This document shows, piece after piece, positions 10,343 to 19,415 of a stretch of 64,000 nt of DNA; position 1 is the stretch's first letter, and every line of letters begins with the position of its first letter. A program made the translations under genes and the position numbers. Source of the stretch: Jannaschia formosa. GTDB taxonomy: Bacteria; Pseudomonadota; Alphaproteobacteria; Rhodobacterales; Rhodobacteraceae. The notes under the pieces are model-generated. The model was not told the DNA's origin. It worked only from the letters and a program-made list of their open reading frames with translations, and did no database searches. Location of the stretch: the NCBI RefSeq assembly GCF_003340555.1, contig NZ_QPLJ01000001.1, positions 480,877 through 544,876 on the forward strand, written 5' to 3'.

Positions 10343-10732
10343 TCAAACTTTCAGGTCCGAGGCGCCCATCGTGCGGAACACCTTGGTCAGCAATTTCCAG
10401 CTTCCCTCCACCCGCACGAACCCCAGATGGTCCTCATAGCGGCGCGGCGGCACGTCGACCCAAAGGTGGACGCGCGCGATCTCGTCGCCCGCCACGTCGA
10501 TGCTCAGGATCTCCGCCGAGACCTCGCCCGGGAAGGCAGACCGCCCGCGCACACGCGCGAGGTAGGACGCCTTGTCCCAGAAATTCGCGCCGCCCTCGGC
10601 GGTGATCTCTGTCATCTGGAACCGATCGTGGCAGATCTCTTCAAAGATCTCGGGGCGGGCGTGGTAGACGCCCTCGCAATAGGCCTCGGCCAAGGCACGG
10701 ATGGCGGCCTCGGAGGAAACGACACCAACCAT
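10343..10732 (-). CDS. NTF2-like (SnoaL-type) protein
   Basis: A 129-residue protein with the layout of the NTF2/SnoaL fold: an N-terminal helix ([16 protein letters not shown]), a conserved central region around DKASYLARV, then strands ending [17 protein letters not shown]. The ATG at 10732 overlaps the stop of the small membrane gene (ATGA). Family members are small-ligand-binding or enzymatic cone folds; nothing in the sequence names a ligand. It is embedded between nuoC and nuoD, an accessory position seen in Rhodobacterales. Confidence 0.75.
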   Translation of the reverse strand: MVGVVSSEAAIRALAEAYCEGVYHARPEIFEEICHDRFQMTEITAEGGANFWDKASYLARVRGRSAFPGEVSAEILSIDVAGDEIARVHLWVDVPPRRYEDHLGFVRVEGSWKLLTKVFRTMGASDLKV

Positions 10733-10935
10733 CACGAGACGCCCCGGGGCTTGTCGTCCTTGAAGGCCATGACCCAGAGAAGGATCAGCGCCACGAGCGG
10801 GAAGATCGCCAGGAGGCCGAGCCAGCTCGGCATCCCGAAGCGGGGCAGCAGCTTCCAGAACGGGATCACGACCAGCGCGCCGAGGATCAGCATCCAGCCG
10901 AAACCGCCCAGGCCCATGCCATAGGAGCCCATCAT
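10732..10935 (-). CDS. Small two-span membrane protein between nuoC and nuoD
   Basis: A 67-residue protein ([15 protein letters not shown]...) with two hydrophobic spans (about 12-30 and 38-57) and a charged C-terminus (FKDDKPRG). Its start overlaps the nuoC stop by four bases and its stop overlaps the next ATG by one base, so coupling within the operon is clear. Function unknown; a complex I assembly or accessory role is inference from location only. Confidence 0.65.
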   Translation of the reverse strand: MMGSYGMGLGGFGWMLILGALVVIPFWKLLPRFGMPSWLGLLAIFPLVALILLWVMAFKDDKPRGVS

Positions 10936-11537
10936 GCCTTGCCCCCCTTCTCGTCCCCCGGCAGCATGTATTCCGCACCCTCCCACGGGGAGAGGAAGTC
11001 GAAGATCCGGTATTCCTGCGTCAGGTTCACCGGCTCGTAGACGACGCGCTTCTGCACCTCGTCGTAGCGGACCTCGGTATAGCCCGTCGTCGGGAAGTCC
11101 TTGCGCATCGGATAGCCGCGGAAGCCGTAGTCGGTGAGGATGCGGCGCAGGTCCGGGTGGCCCGAGAAGAGGATGCCGAACATGTCGAACACCTCCCGCT
11201 CGAACCAGTTGGCCGAGGGATGGATGTCGATGATCGAGGGGACGATCTCTTCCTCGCGCACATAGGCCTTCAGCCGGATGCGCTGGTTCCGGTACATCGA
11301 CAGGAAGTGGTAGACGACGCAGAAGCGCTTTTCGTCGCCCGGATAATCGATGGCGGTGATGTCCACCAGCGAGGCGAAGCGGCACTGCTCGTCGGTCTTC
11401 AGGAAGTCGACCAGCGCGGGGATGTCGGTCGGCTGGGCCTCCACGGTCAGTTCGTCCCGCGCGATGGTCCAGTCGGCCACCAGGTCCGGCTGGCGCAGCT
11501 TCACGTGATCGATCAGCTCGGCGAGTTGCTGGGTCAT
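10932..11537 (-). CDS. nuoC: NADH-quinone oxidoreductase subunit C
   Basis: The 201-residue 30-kDa-type subunit of the peripheral arm. It has the conserved signature from [17 protein letters not shown] through [25 protein letters not shown] to [12 protein letters not shown]. It is a separate NuoC, not fused to NuoD as in enterobacteria. The gene lies 28 bp downstream of nuoB on the same strand. Confidence 0.97.
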   Translation of the reverse strand: MTQQLAELIDHVKLRQPDLVADWTIARDELTVEAQPTDIPALVDFLKTDEQCRFASLVDITAIDYPGDEKRFCVVYHFLSMYRNQRIRLKAYVREEEIVPSIIDIHPSANWFEREVFDMFGILFSGHPDLRRILTDYGFRGYPMRKDFPTTGYTEVRYDEVQKRVVYEPVNLTQEYRIFDFLSPWEGAEYMLPGDEKGGKA

Positions 11538-11565
11538 CGCAGCGATCCTTCCATTTCCGCGCGGC

Positions 11566-12099
11566 TCATCTCACGAGTGTCCCCGTCCGGCGGATCTTCC
11601 GCTGAAGCTGCAGCAGCCCGTAGAGCAGCGCCTCGGCCGTCGGCGGGCATCCCGGAACATAGAGGTCCACCGGCACGATCCGGTCGCAGCCCCGCACCAC
11701 GGAATAGCTGTAGTGATAATAGCCGCCCCCGTTCGCGCAGGAGCCCATCGATAGCACATAGCGCGGCTCGGGCATCTGGTCGTAGACCTTGCGCAGCGCG
11801 GGGGCCATCTTGTTGGTCAGCGTGCCGGCCACGATCATCAGGTCCGACTGGCGCGGAGAGGCGCGGGGCGCCATGCCGAAGCGTTCCGCGTCGTAGCGGG
11901 GCATGGCGGTATGCATCATCTCGACGGCGCAGCAGGCCAGCCCGAAGGTCATCCAGTGCAGGCTGCCGGTGCGCGCCCAGTTGATGATGTCCTCGGTCGA
12001 GGTCAGCAGGAAGCCCTTGTCCTGAAGCTCCCGGTTGAGGAGCTGCGTCGCATGCTCCTTGTCGCCGCCTGCGGTGTTCAGGGATGTCTGCACGCCCAT
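11566..12099 (-). CDS. nuoB: NADH-quinone oxidoreductase subunit B
   Basis: The 177-residue PSST-type subunit that binds cluster N2, the last iron-sulfur cluster before quinone. Ligands C56-C57, C121 and C151 are all present ([30 protein letters not shown]). The start at 12099 ([12 protein letters not shown]) gives the normal family length; the frame stays open upstream but that part is not NuoB-like. Unusually, about 450 bp separate it from nuoA. Confidence 0.96.
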   Translation of the reverse strand: MGVQTSLNTAGGDKEHATQLLNRELQDKGFLLTSTEDIINWARTGSLHWMTFGLACCAVEMMHTAMPRYDAERFGMAPRASPRQSDLMIVAGTLTNKMAPALRKVYDQMPEPRYVLSMGSCANGGGYYHYSYSVVRGCDRIVPVDLYVPGCPPTAEALLYGLLQLQRKIRRTGTLVR

Positions 12100-12552
12100 G
12101 GCTCGCTCCTGGCTATGTCGAGGCGCGGTCTGGGGGCGCCCCGGGGTGGTCTGCGGTCTACCGCGCGGCCCAGACAGGGTCAACGCGGGCTCGGAGAACA
12201 TATAAGGAGGCCGGACCGCTTCCCCCCTGCGACCGAACGTAGCCCGGGCTTGGCCGCAGAATGCCTGACGCCGCGCCGGAGGCGCCCTCGATGTGGGATG
12301 GTTGGGGCGGAGGTCTTTCGGTTAGGCAGAAGGAGAAGGGGCTTGAGTCCCAGGAGGCCGTTCCAGCCGAGTATACCGGGCGGAGAAGCGCAGGTTCGTC
12401 CTGACCGGTCATCCACTCCCCGGCGCATATTGCGGCACAGGTCATAGAATCGAGGTTGCGTCCGGGGCCATTGCCCCTGCCTTCCCGACGAAGATATCCC
12501 GCTGGGGCGCAGGCTGCGAAACGCCGGCGGTGCGGCGGGCCGCCCTCCAGCA
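12100..12552. other. Non-coding gap between nuoA and nuoB
   Basis: A 453-bp stretch between two genes that normally abut or overlap. No frame here resembles a known protein, and the short open frames lack ribosome sites. No inverted repeats of transposon type were seen. It may be the scar of an old insertion, or may hold a promoter or processing site for nuoB onwards. Confidence 0.5.
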
Positions 12553-12918
12553 TCACTCCCAGTCGAGCGCGCCCTTCTTCCATTCGTAGGCGAAGCCCAC
12601 GGTCAGAACCGTCAGGAAGACCATCATCGACCAGAAGGCGGCGTCCGTCAGGCCCGCGAAGGACACGGCCCAGGGGAACAGGAACGCGATCTCGAGGTCG
12701 AAGATGATGAACAGGATCGCCACGAGGTAGAAGCGCACGTCGAACTTCATCCGCGCGTCGTCGAAGGCGTTGAAGCCGCATTCGTAGGCCGACACCTTCT
12801 CGGGGTCCGGCGCGCGCACCGCGATCAGCGCCGCCGCGAGGATCAGCACGAGGCCGAGCCCGATGGCCACGCCCAGAAAGATCAGGATGGGCAGGTATTC
12901 CATGAGCATGATCGACAT
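12553..12918 (-). CDS. nuoA: NADH-quinone oxidoreductase subunit A
   Basis: A 121-residue protein with three membrane spans (about 9-31, 62-83 and 90-112). The conserved loop [23 protein letters not shown], seen in parts across residues 45-67, marks NuoA, which sits next to the quinone channel. It is the first gene of the nuo operon. Only about 50 bp separate it from the SH3-domain gene upstream, so the nuo promoter either lies in that gap or is shared with upstream genes. Confidence 0.96.
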   Translation of the reverse strand: MSIMLMEYLPILIFLGVAIGLGLVLILAAALIAVRAPDPEKVSAYECGFNAFDDARMKFDVRFYLVAILFIIFDLEIAFLFPWAVSFAGLTDAAFWSMMVFLTVLTVGFAYEWKKGALDWE

Positions 12919-12970
12919 GAGAGGCCTCCGCGCGCTTGCGGTCCTGGTCTAGGCCGGGCGGGCGCAGACG

Positions 12971-13633
12971 TCAACGCGCGGTAATGACATGGCGCGCCGC
13001 ACCGACGAGCGTCATCTTGACCCAGCCGGGCCCGTCCGGCGTGCGGATCAGGCACCATTGCTCGGTCGCGTTGCAGGTCTCGATCGGGCCGCCCTCGCCC
13101 GGGTCGAGCTGTCCGATGACCGCGTGGTCCGTCCCCGGCCCCGCCCGCAGGTTCACGATCCCGTCGGTGACGTTGCGCATCGGGCGGGTCATCGACAGCA
13201 GCAGCGGGGGCCGCGTCCCCGCGACGGGGTCTAGCCGCGAGGCCGCGCCGGGCGGCACGGCGTCGAGGATCGCACGTGGCAGGGGCGTGGCCTCCGGATC
13301 GAGCCCGACGCCGCTCTCCCCCGGCAGCGGAGTCACCTCGATCTCGCCCGGTAGCGGCAGGGGCCGGACCCCGGCGCCCGCGCTCTGGCTGGAGGGCAGC
13401 AACTCCATGTCGAGCCAGCCGACCTCCCGGTCGGTCGAGACGAGGCACCAGCGGCCCGACCAGTCGCAGCGCGTGACTTCGGCGGGCGCTCCGGGCGCCA
13501 GCTCGCCCACGACCGGGCCGAAGGCGTCCGGCCCGCTGCGCAGCGGGGCGGGCGCGGAGCCGAGGTTGCGGATGGGCTGCGCGGCCGCGGGCGACGCGAT
13601 CAGGATGGCAAGACAGGCGAGCAGGCGAAGCAT
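12971..13633 (-). CDS. Exported protein with two bacterial SH3 domains
   Basis: A 220-residue protein with a signal peptide ending ASPAAAQ (about residue 19) and two SH3b-type repeats. The first covers roughly 22-80 (PLRSGPDAFGPVVGELAPG...CDWSGRWCLV), the second roughly 150-210 (NLRAGPGTDHAVIGQLDPGE...TEQWCLIRT). Each repeat has a cysteine pair likely to form a disulfide. SH3b domains often bind cell-wall peptides, which fits the neighbouring lytic transglycosylase gene. No enzymatic domain is visible. Confidence 0.8.
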   Translation of the reverse strand: MLRLLACLAILIASPAAAQPIRNLGSAPAPLRSGPDAFGPVVGELAPGAPAEVTRCDWSGRWCLVSTDREVGWLDMELLPSSQSAGAGVRPLPLPGEIEVTPLPGESGVGLDPEATPLPRAILDAVPPGAASRLDPVAGTRPPLLLSMTRPMRNVTDGIVNLRAGPGTDHAVIGQLDPGEGGPIETCNATEQWCLIRTPDGPGWVKMTLVGAARHVITAR

Positions 13634-13692
13634 GGCGACCCCTCGGGTAACGACCGGACAAGAGATGCGCCCCGGCGAGGCCGTGGCAACCG

Positions 13693-14820
13693 TCAGCGCA
13701 GCGCCTGCAGCAGACCGGGGGACGGATCGCCCGTCACCGCCAGGCCATTGGCGCGCTGAAAGGCCTCGATGGCGGCGCGGCTGTTCGGGCCGATCACGCC
13801 GTCGTCGCCATCCGTATCGTAGCCCGCCGCTGTCAGCCGGCGCTGCAACTCCCTACGGTCGTCGATGTCGAGCCCGTAGCGGTCGGGCCCGAAGCCCTGC
13901 GCGAGCGGCCCGCCCCCCGCGATCCGCCCCGCCAGATAGGCCACGCCCAGCGCGTAGTTGTCGGAATTGTTGTAGCGCTTGATCGAGCCGTGGTTCGGCC
14001 CGGTGCGGAAGACCGGCCCGCCCGCATCCGTACGCAGGTTGCCGCCCGGATCCTCGCGCGAGACCAGCGCGCCGCGCTGCCAGCCGTTGCGCGACAGGTA
14101 GGCCGCGGTCGAGGCCAGCGCGTCGGACGGGTCCTCGGACCAGATGTCTCGGCGCCCGTCGCCGGTGAAGTCGACCGCGAAGGCCTGGTAGGAGGTGGGG
14201 ATGAACTGCGTGTGCCCCATCGCCCCCGCCCAGGACCCGACCAGCCGCTGCGGCGTCGTGTCCCCCGATTGCAGGATGCGCAGCGCGGCGACGAGCTGCT
14301 GCTCGAAGAACCGCCCCCGCCGCCCGTCGAATGCCAGCGTCGAGGTCGAGGAGATCACGGGGATCGTCCCGCGTCGCTGGCCGTAGCGGCTCTCGACGCC
14401 CCAGATCGCGGCGACGATCTCGGCGGGCACGCCGTAGCGCGCCTCGATGGCTTCAAGCCGCCCGCGCTGCGCGGCAAAGGCGGCGCGGCCCTCGACGACG
14501 CGCTCCTCCCCGGCAATGATGGCGAGGTAGTCCTCGAAGCTGCGGCGGAACTCGGTCTGGTTGCGGTCGCGGCTGACCACGCCCGGAACGAAGCCCTGCC
14601 CCCGGAACGCGGCGTCGAGCACGTCCGCCCGGATGCCCTCGCCTGCGGCGCGGCGCTTGAAGCTCTCGACCCAGGCGGTCCAGCCGGGGGTGGTGCGCGG
14701 CACGAGGTCCGGGTCGGAATCCCGCGCGGCGGGGCGAACGGACGTCATCGGCTGCGCGCCGCCGCATCCGGCGAGCGGGATGGCGGCGAGCGAAAGCGTG
14801 AAGCTGCGTCGGGTGAGCAT
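13693..14820 (-). CDS. Lytic murein transglycosylase, MltB type, with peptidoglycan-binding domain
   Basis: A 375-residue lipoprotein (lipobox with Cys19, IPLAGCGG) that should cleave the MurNAc-GlcNAc bond of peptidoglycan with formation of anhydro-MurNAc. The catalytic glutamate is E143 in AAIWGVESRYG, and the transglycosylase domain spans about 45-300. Residues 310-373 form a C-terminal peptidoglycan-binding domain type 1 (RRLTAAGYDTDGDDGVIGPNSRAAIEAF). The start follows the lipoprotein signal. It stands alone, with gaps of about 60 and 140 bp to its neighbours. Confidence 0.9.
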   Translation of the reverse strand: MLTRRSFTLSLAAIPLAGCGGAQPMTSVRPAARDSDPDLVPRTTPGWTAWVESFKRRAAGEGIRADVLDAAFRGQGFVPGVVSRDRNQTEFRRSFEDYLAIIAGEERVVEGRAAFAAQRGRLEAIEARYGVPAEIVAAIWGVESRYGQRRGTIPVISSTSTLAFDGRRGRFFEQQLVAALRILQSGDTTPQRLVGSWAGAMGHTQFIPTSYQAFAVDFTGDGRRDIWSEDPSDALASTAAYLSRNGWQRGALVSREDPGGNLRTDAGGPVFRTGPNHGSIKRYNNSDNYALGVAYLAGRIAGGGPLAQGFGPDRYGLDIDDRRELQRRLTAAGYDTDGDDGVIGPNSRAAIEAFQRANGLAVTGDPSPGLLQALR

Positions 14821-14962
14821 CGGCCTGCATGTCCTTCTGACGAGGGGTTGCCCGTCAGGCTACAGGACCGGCGCCCGGGGGCCAAGCGCCCCTTGGCGCC
14901 GCCGCCCGCCGCCACCGGCCCCGCCTCCGGTCGACCGGAGACGGCGCGCGGGTCGACCCGCG

Positions 14963-15745
14963 CTATTGCGCCCAGCGCGGCTTTCGCTTGTCGAAGAAGG
15001 CGCCGACGCCTTCGGCAGCCTCCTCCCCTTCCCAGCGATGGGTCAGCGCGTCGATGGTCGCCGCGATGGCCTCCTCGTCGATCACCGCGCCCAGGCTGCG
15101 GGCCAGCGCCTTGGCCTCGGCCACGGCGCCGGGCGCGCAGGAGAGATAGGGCGCGACCTCGGCCTCGACGGCCGCATCGAGCTCTTCGGCCGGGACGGCG
15201 CGTGCGATCACGCCCAGATCCCGCGCCTCGGCCGCGTCGAAACGCCGCGACGACATGAAGACCCGCCGCGCCCGCCCCTCGCCCATTCGGGCGATCACGT
15301 AGGGGCCGATGGTGGCCGGGATCAGCCCGAGCCGCGTCTCGGTCAGCCCGAAGAGCGCCGTATCGACGGCCACCGCCACGTCGCAGACGCAGGCCATGCC
15401 GACCCCGCCCCCGAAGGCCGCGCCCTGCACCCGTCCGATCAGCGGCACCGGCATGGTGTTGAGCGCCTGCAGCATCCCGGCCAGCCTGCGGCCCTCGGCC
15501 GCCCGCGTCTCGGGCGCCGCGTCGAACTGCGCGCGCATCCAGCCGAGATCGCCCCCCGCGCAGAAGCTGCGCCCCGTGCCGGTCAGGACGACCGCCCGGG
15601 TCTCGCCCAGCGCGACGCTCCGGGCGAAGTCCGTCAACTCGTCCATCATCGCCGCGTTCAGCGCGTTGTGCACGTCCGGCCGCGCCAGCGTCACCGTCGC
15701 CACCCCACGCGCGTCGCGCGCCACCTCCAGCGTCTCGTAGCTCAT
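14963..15745 (-). CDS. liuC: Enoyl-CoA hydratase family, probable methylglutaconyl-CoA hydratase
   Basis: A 260-residue crotonase-fold protein. The CoA/oxyanion-hole segments are visible (SFCAGGDLGWM and GAAFGGGVGMACVCDVAV). By context it should hydrate 3-methylglutaconyl-CoA to HMG-CoA in leucine breakdown. The ATG at 15745 overlaps the HMG-CoA lyase stop by four bases. It is the last gene of the liu-type run. The fold is certain; substrate is inferred from the operon. Confidence 0.85.
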   Translation of the reverse strand: MSYETLEVARDARGVATVTLARPDVHNALNAAMMDELTDFARSVALGETRAVVLTGTGRSFCAGGDLGWMRAQFDAAPETRAAEGRRLAGMLQALNTMPVPLIGRVQGAAFGGGVGMACVCDVAVAVDTALFGLTETRLGLIPATIGPYVIARMGEGRARRVFMSSRRFDAAEARDLGVIARAVPAEELDAAVEAEVAPYLSCAPGAVAEAKALARSLGAVIDEEAIAATIDALTHRWEGEEAAEGVGAFFDKRKPRWAQ

Positions 15746-16599
15746 GCCCCGACCCTCATCCGTTGCGCCATCCGTCCCGCCTCGGCCACGATCCCGGCAT
15801 CGAGCCCCGTGGCATGGCCCCGCCGCTCCAGATGCGCCAGCAGCGCTTCCGTCGCGACATTCCCCGCCGCCCCCGGCGCATAGGGGCAGCCGCCCAGACC
15901 ACCCACGGCGGCGTCGAAGACGCGAAGCCCCCGCGCCAGCGCCACGTCGACATTCTCCAGCGCCCGCCCGCCTGTGTCGTGGAAATGCCCGGCCAGGTTC
16001 GCGGTGTCGAACTCGCCGCTCACGGCGCCCAGCATCGCGTCTACCGCCTCGGGCGTCCCTCGTCCGATCGTGTCGCCCAGCGACACCTCGTAGCAGCCGA
16101 ACGCCCGCAGCGCCGCGACCACCCGCGCCACGTCGCCGGGCGGCACCGGCCCGTCGAACGGACAATCCGTCACGCAGGAGACATAGCCCCGGACCGGCAT
16201 CCCGTCCGCCCGCGCCGCCTCGACCACCGGCTCGAACCGCGCGAGGCTCTCGGCGATGGTGGCGTTCAGGTTCGCCCGGGAGAAGCCTTCGGACGCGGAG
16301 GCGAAGATCGCCACCTCGTCCGCCCGCGCCGCCCGCGCGCCCTCGTAGCCCCGCAGGTTGGGCGTCAGCGCGGCATAGCGCACGCCCGGCGCCCGCACGA
16401 TGCCCGCCAGCACCTCGGCCCCGTCGGCCATCTGCGGCACCCATTTCGGCGAGACGAAACTCGCCACCTCGATCCGCCGGAATCCGGCCTGCGACAGCAT
16501 GTCGACCAGCGCGATCTTCTCCGCCGCCGGGATCGCCCGCGCCTCGTTCTGCAACCCGTCGCGGGGCCCCACCTCGAAGATCTCGACGGGATCAGGCAT
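15742..16599 (-). CDS. Hydroxymethylglutaryl-CoA lyase
   Basis: A 285-residue TIM-barrel lyase that splits HMG-CoA into acetyl-CoA and acetoacetate, the last step of leucine degradation. The family signatures GPRDGLQNE (near residues 10-18), SLGDTIGRGTPEAV and the C-terminal GGLGGCPYAPGAAGNV with the active-site cysteine are present. The start MPDPVEIFEVGPRDG was preferred over a frame extension lying in the GST gene; the two genes overlap by 8 bp. Commonly named mvaB, hmgL or liuE. Confidence 0.93.
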   Translation of the reverse strand: MPDPVEIFEVGPRDGLQNEARAIPAAEKIALVDMLSQAGFRRIEVASFVSPKWVPQMADGAEVLAGIVRAPGVRYAALTPNLRGYEGARAARADEVAIFASASEGFSRANLNATIAESLARFEPVVEAARADGMPVRGYVSCVTDCPFDGPVPPGDVARVVAALRAFGCYEVSLGDTIGRGTPEAVDAMLGAVSGEFDTANLAGHFHDTGGRALENVDVALARGLRVFDAAVGGLGGCPYAPGAAGNVATEALLAHLERRGHATGLDAGIVAEAGRMAQRMRVGA

Positions 16600-17257
16600 C
16601 GGGCACCTCGTAGAACTCGCGATCGTAGAACGCCTGCTCCCCATCCTTCGCCCGCGCGGCGGCGAAGGCAGGGCGCGCCGCCAGCCGCGCCTTGTAGGCC
16701 TCGATCTTCGGGAACGGGTCCATCCGCACGAAGCGCGGCGCCGCCCAGAGGTTGAAGCCCAGCATGACGTCGGCGGCCGAGAAGCCGCCTACCAGCAGAT
16801 ACCCGTCCTCGCGCAGCCTCCCCTCCAGCGCGCGCAGCGTGTCGCGCAGCCGCGCCGTCAGGATCTTCACCACCGCCGGCGAGGGCCGCGCGGGCGGGCG
16901 CAGGAAGACGTGGTTGAGGTTCAGGTTCTCGATCAGCGAGGCCATGGTCTCGGCGAAATGCAGCCCCTGCAGCCAGGCCACCCGCTCGCCCGATCCCGGC
17001 CCCCGCCCGAGCCCCGCCTCCGGATGCCGCTCCGCAAGGTATTCGAGGATCGCCCCGCTCTCGAACAGGCCCTGCCCGTCGATCTCCAGCGCCGGGACGC
17101 GGCCCGCGGGCGTCACCGCCAGCACCTCCGGCGCGCGCAGGCTTCCCCCGGTGATCGTGTGCGGCACGATCTCGGCCTCCAGCCCCAGCTCCTCCAGCAT
17201 CCACAGGACGCGGAACGACCGAGAGGCCGGCACGTGATGCAGAACGATCCGGCTCAT
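16592..17257 (-). CDS. Glutathione S-transferase
   Basis: A 221-residue cytosolic GST. The N-terminal thioredoxin-like domain has LHHVPASRSFRVLWMLEELG, the cis-proline motif (GRVPALEIDG) and GLFESGAILEYLAE; the helical C-terminal domain has GGFSAADVMLGF. The likely glutathione-activating residue is in the PASRS segment. It lies between the carboxylase alpha-subunit gene and HMG-CoA lyase, an unusual partner for leucine catabolism. It may detoxify reactive CoA esters or simply be a passenger. Confidence 0.88.
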   Translation of the reverse strand: MSRIVLHHVPASRSFRVLWMLEELGLEAEIVPHTITGGSLRAPEVLAVTPAGRVPALEIDGQGLFESGAILEYLAERHPEAGLGRGPGSGERVAWLQGLHFAETMASLIENLNLNHVFLRPPARPSPAVVKILTARLRDTLRALEGRLREDGYLLVGGFSAADVMLGFNLWAAPRFVRMDPFPKIEAYKARLAARPAFAAARAKDGEQAFYDREFYEVPDA

Positions 17258-17392
17258 CCCCGCTCCCCTCCTTCTCGTGGCCCGAAATACTCCGGGGGGA
17301 GTCGCCGCAGGCGACGGGGGGCAGAGCCCCCCTCGACGGCGCTGCCAGGCGACTCCTGCCGCCCCGTGGCCTGCGTCTGCGGGCACCGACCG

Positions 17393-19339
17393 CTATTCAT
17401 CGCCTGCGCCCCCCTCCTCCATCCGCACCAGCGCCGCCCCGGCCTCGACCTGCGCGCCGGGGGCGACCAGCACCTCGGCCACGGTGCCGTCATGGGGCGC
17501 GACCAGCGTGTGCTCCATCTTCATCGCCTCCAGCACGGCCAGCCGGGCACCCCGGGCGACCTTGGCCCCGGGCTTGACGAAGACCGCCTTGACGAGGCCG
17601 GGCATCGGCGCCTCGACCACGCCCGAGGCCGCGCCCGCCGCCCCGGCGACCGCGAGAGGATCCGGCACGCCGAAGGAATAGACGTTGCCCCAGAAGACGT
17701 GGACGGCGCCCGGGGCGCGGCCGATCTCGGCAGGCACGCGCGCACCGTCCACGGACCAGCCGCCGTCACGCCGGACCTCGTGGACCGCGTCCCCGACGGC
17801 GACCCGGAACTGTCCCGGCCCCAGCGCCTCGACGGTCGCGTCGATCTCCTCCTCGCCCCGTTCCAGCACCTGCCGCCAGCGCAGCGGCGCCCAGAGATGC
17901 ACGCCCTCGAAGCCCGCGCCCTCGTCCAGCCCCAACGCCCCCAGCGCGGCCAGCGCCCGCGCCCGCGTGCAGGGGACCGGCGCGGCGACCAGCGCGGCGA
18001 CATGGCGGTTGATCAGCCCGGTATCGACGTCGCCCCGGACGAAATCCTCCTGCGCCGAGAGCTTGCGCAGGAAGGACAGGTTGGTGACCGTGCCCGCAAC
18101 CCGGGTTCCAGCCAGCGCGCGTTCCAGCTGCATCAGCGCGACCGCGCGGGTCGGCCCGTGGACCGTGAGCTTGGCAATCATCGGGTCGTACCACGGGCTG
18201 ATCGTGTCGCCGGGGCGGACGCCCGTATCGGCGCGGGCGCCCGGCGGGAAGGCCAGATGCGTCAGCGTCCCGGTCGCGGGCAGGAAGCCTGCCGCGGCAT
18301 CCTCGGCGTATAGCCGCGCCTCGAAGGCATGGCCGGTGATCGACAGGTCCTCCTGCGCGAGCCAGAGCGGCTCGCCCGAGGCGACGCGCAGCATCCATTC
18401 CACGAGGTCCACGCCGGTGATCGCCTCGGTCACCGGATGCTCGACCTGCAGCCGCGTGTTCATCTCCATGAAGTAGAACCGGTCCGGACGCAGCCCCTCC
18501 GAGGCGTCGACGATGAACTCGACGGTGCCCGCGCCGGAATAGCCGATGGCCTCGGCAGCGCGGACGGCGGCCTCGCCCATGGCGGTGCGCATCTCCAGCG
18601 TCATGCCGGGGGCGGGCGCCTCCTCGATGACCTTCTGATGGCGGCGCTGGAGCGAGCAGTCCCGCTCGAACAGATGCACCGCCCGGGTGCCGTCGCCGAA
18701 GACCTGCACCTCGATATGGCGCGGGGTGGCGACGTATTTCTCGACCAGCACCCGGTCGTTGCCGAAGGCCTTGGCCGCTTCGGAGCGTGCCGCCTCCAGC
18801 GCGTCGGCGAAGTCGGTGGCGCGGTCGACGCGGCGCATCCCCTTGCCGCCGCCGCCCGCCACGGCCTTGATCAGTACCGGGTAGCCGATCGCCTCGGCCT
18901 CCGAGGCCAGCCGCTCCGGCGCCTGGTCGTCGCCGCGATAGCCGGGGACGACGGGCACGCCCGCTTCCTCCATCAGCGCCTTGGCGGCGTCCTTCAGACC
19001 CATCGCGCGGATCGCCCGCGCCGAGGGGCCGATGAAGACGAGACCCGCCGCCTCGACCGCCTCCACGAAATCGGGGTTCTCGGAGAGGAACCCATAGCCG
19101 GGATGGATCGCCTCGGCCCCGGTCGCGCGGGCGGCCTCGATGATGGCATCGCCGCGCAGGTAGCTGTCGGCGGGCGCGGCGGCGCCCAGCGAGACGGCCT
19201 GGTCCGCCATCGCGACATGACGCGCGCCCGCGTCCACGTCTGAATGGACGGCGACCGTGGCCACGCCCATGCGGCGGCATGTGTCGATCACGCGGCAGGC
19301 GATCTCGCCCCGGTTGGCGATCAGGATCTTGCGGAACAT
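17393..19339 (-). CDS. liuD: Methylcrotonyl-CoA carboxylase biotin-containing alpha subunit
   Basis: A 648-residue protein with biotin carboxylase and biotin carrier domains that carboxylates 3-methylcrotonyl-CoA together with the beta subunit. It shows the ATP-grasp biotin carboxylase start (FRKILIANRGEIACRVI), the glycine-rich loop GGGGKGMRRV and a C-terminal biotinyl motif EAMKMEHT with the acceptor Lys607. The best context match is methylcrotonyl-CoA carboxylase because the partner gene, isovaleryl-CoA dehydrogenase and HMG-CoA lyase are all nearby. Also called mccA. Confidence 0.93.
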   Translation of the reverse strand: MFRKILIANRGEIACRVIDTCRRMGVATVAVHSDVDAGARHVAMADQAVSLGAAAPADSYLRGDAIIEAARATGAEAIHPGYGFLSENPDFVEAVEAAGLVFIGPSARAIRAMGLKDAAKALMEEAGVPVVPGYRGDDQAPERLASEAEAIGYPVLIKAVAGGGGKGMRRVDRATDFADALEAARSEAAKAFGNDRVLVEKYVATPRHIEVQVFGDGTRAVHLFERDCSLQRRHQKVIEEAPAPGMTLEMRTAMGEAAVRAAEAIGYSGAGTVEFIVDASEGLRPDRFYFMEMNTRLQVEHPVTEAITGVDLVEWMLRVASGEPLWLAQEDLSITGHAFEARLYAEDAAAGFLPATGTLTHLAFPPGARADTGVRPGDTISPWYDPMIAKLTVHGPTRAVALMQLERALAGTRVAGTVTNLSFLRKLSAQEDFVRGDVDTGLINRHVAALVAAPVPCTRARALAALGALGLDEGAGFEGVHLWAPLRWRQVLERGEEEIDATVEALGPGQFRVAVGDAVHEVRRDGGWSVDGARVPAEIGRAPGAVHVFWGNVYSFGVPDPLAVAGAAGAASGVVEAPMPGLVKAVFVKPGAKVARGARLAVLEAMKMEHTLVAPHDGTVAEVLVAPGAQVEAGAALVRMEEGGAGDE

Positions 19340-19415
19340 CGGAGCCCCCTCGGATGTCGGAAATGGGTCGGGCGCGGGCCCTCGGCCCGTCCGTCACCCC
19401 CGAGTGGGGCGAGGG

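Noticed and set aside
12158-12781. A 207-codon minus-strand frame over the nuoA-nuoB gap
   Set aside because: Most of it overlaps nuoA in another frame, and the non-overlapping part has no ribosome site or family resemblance.
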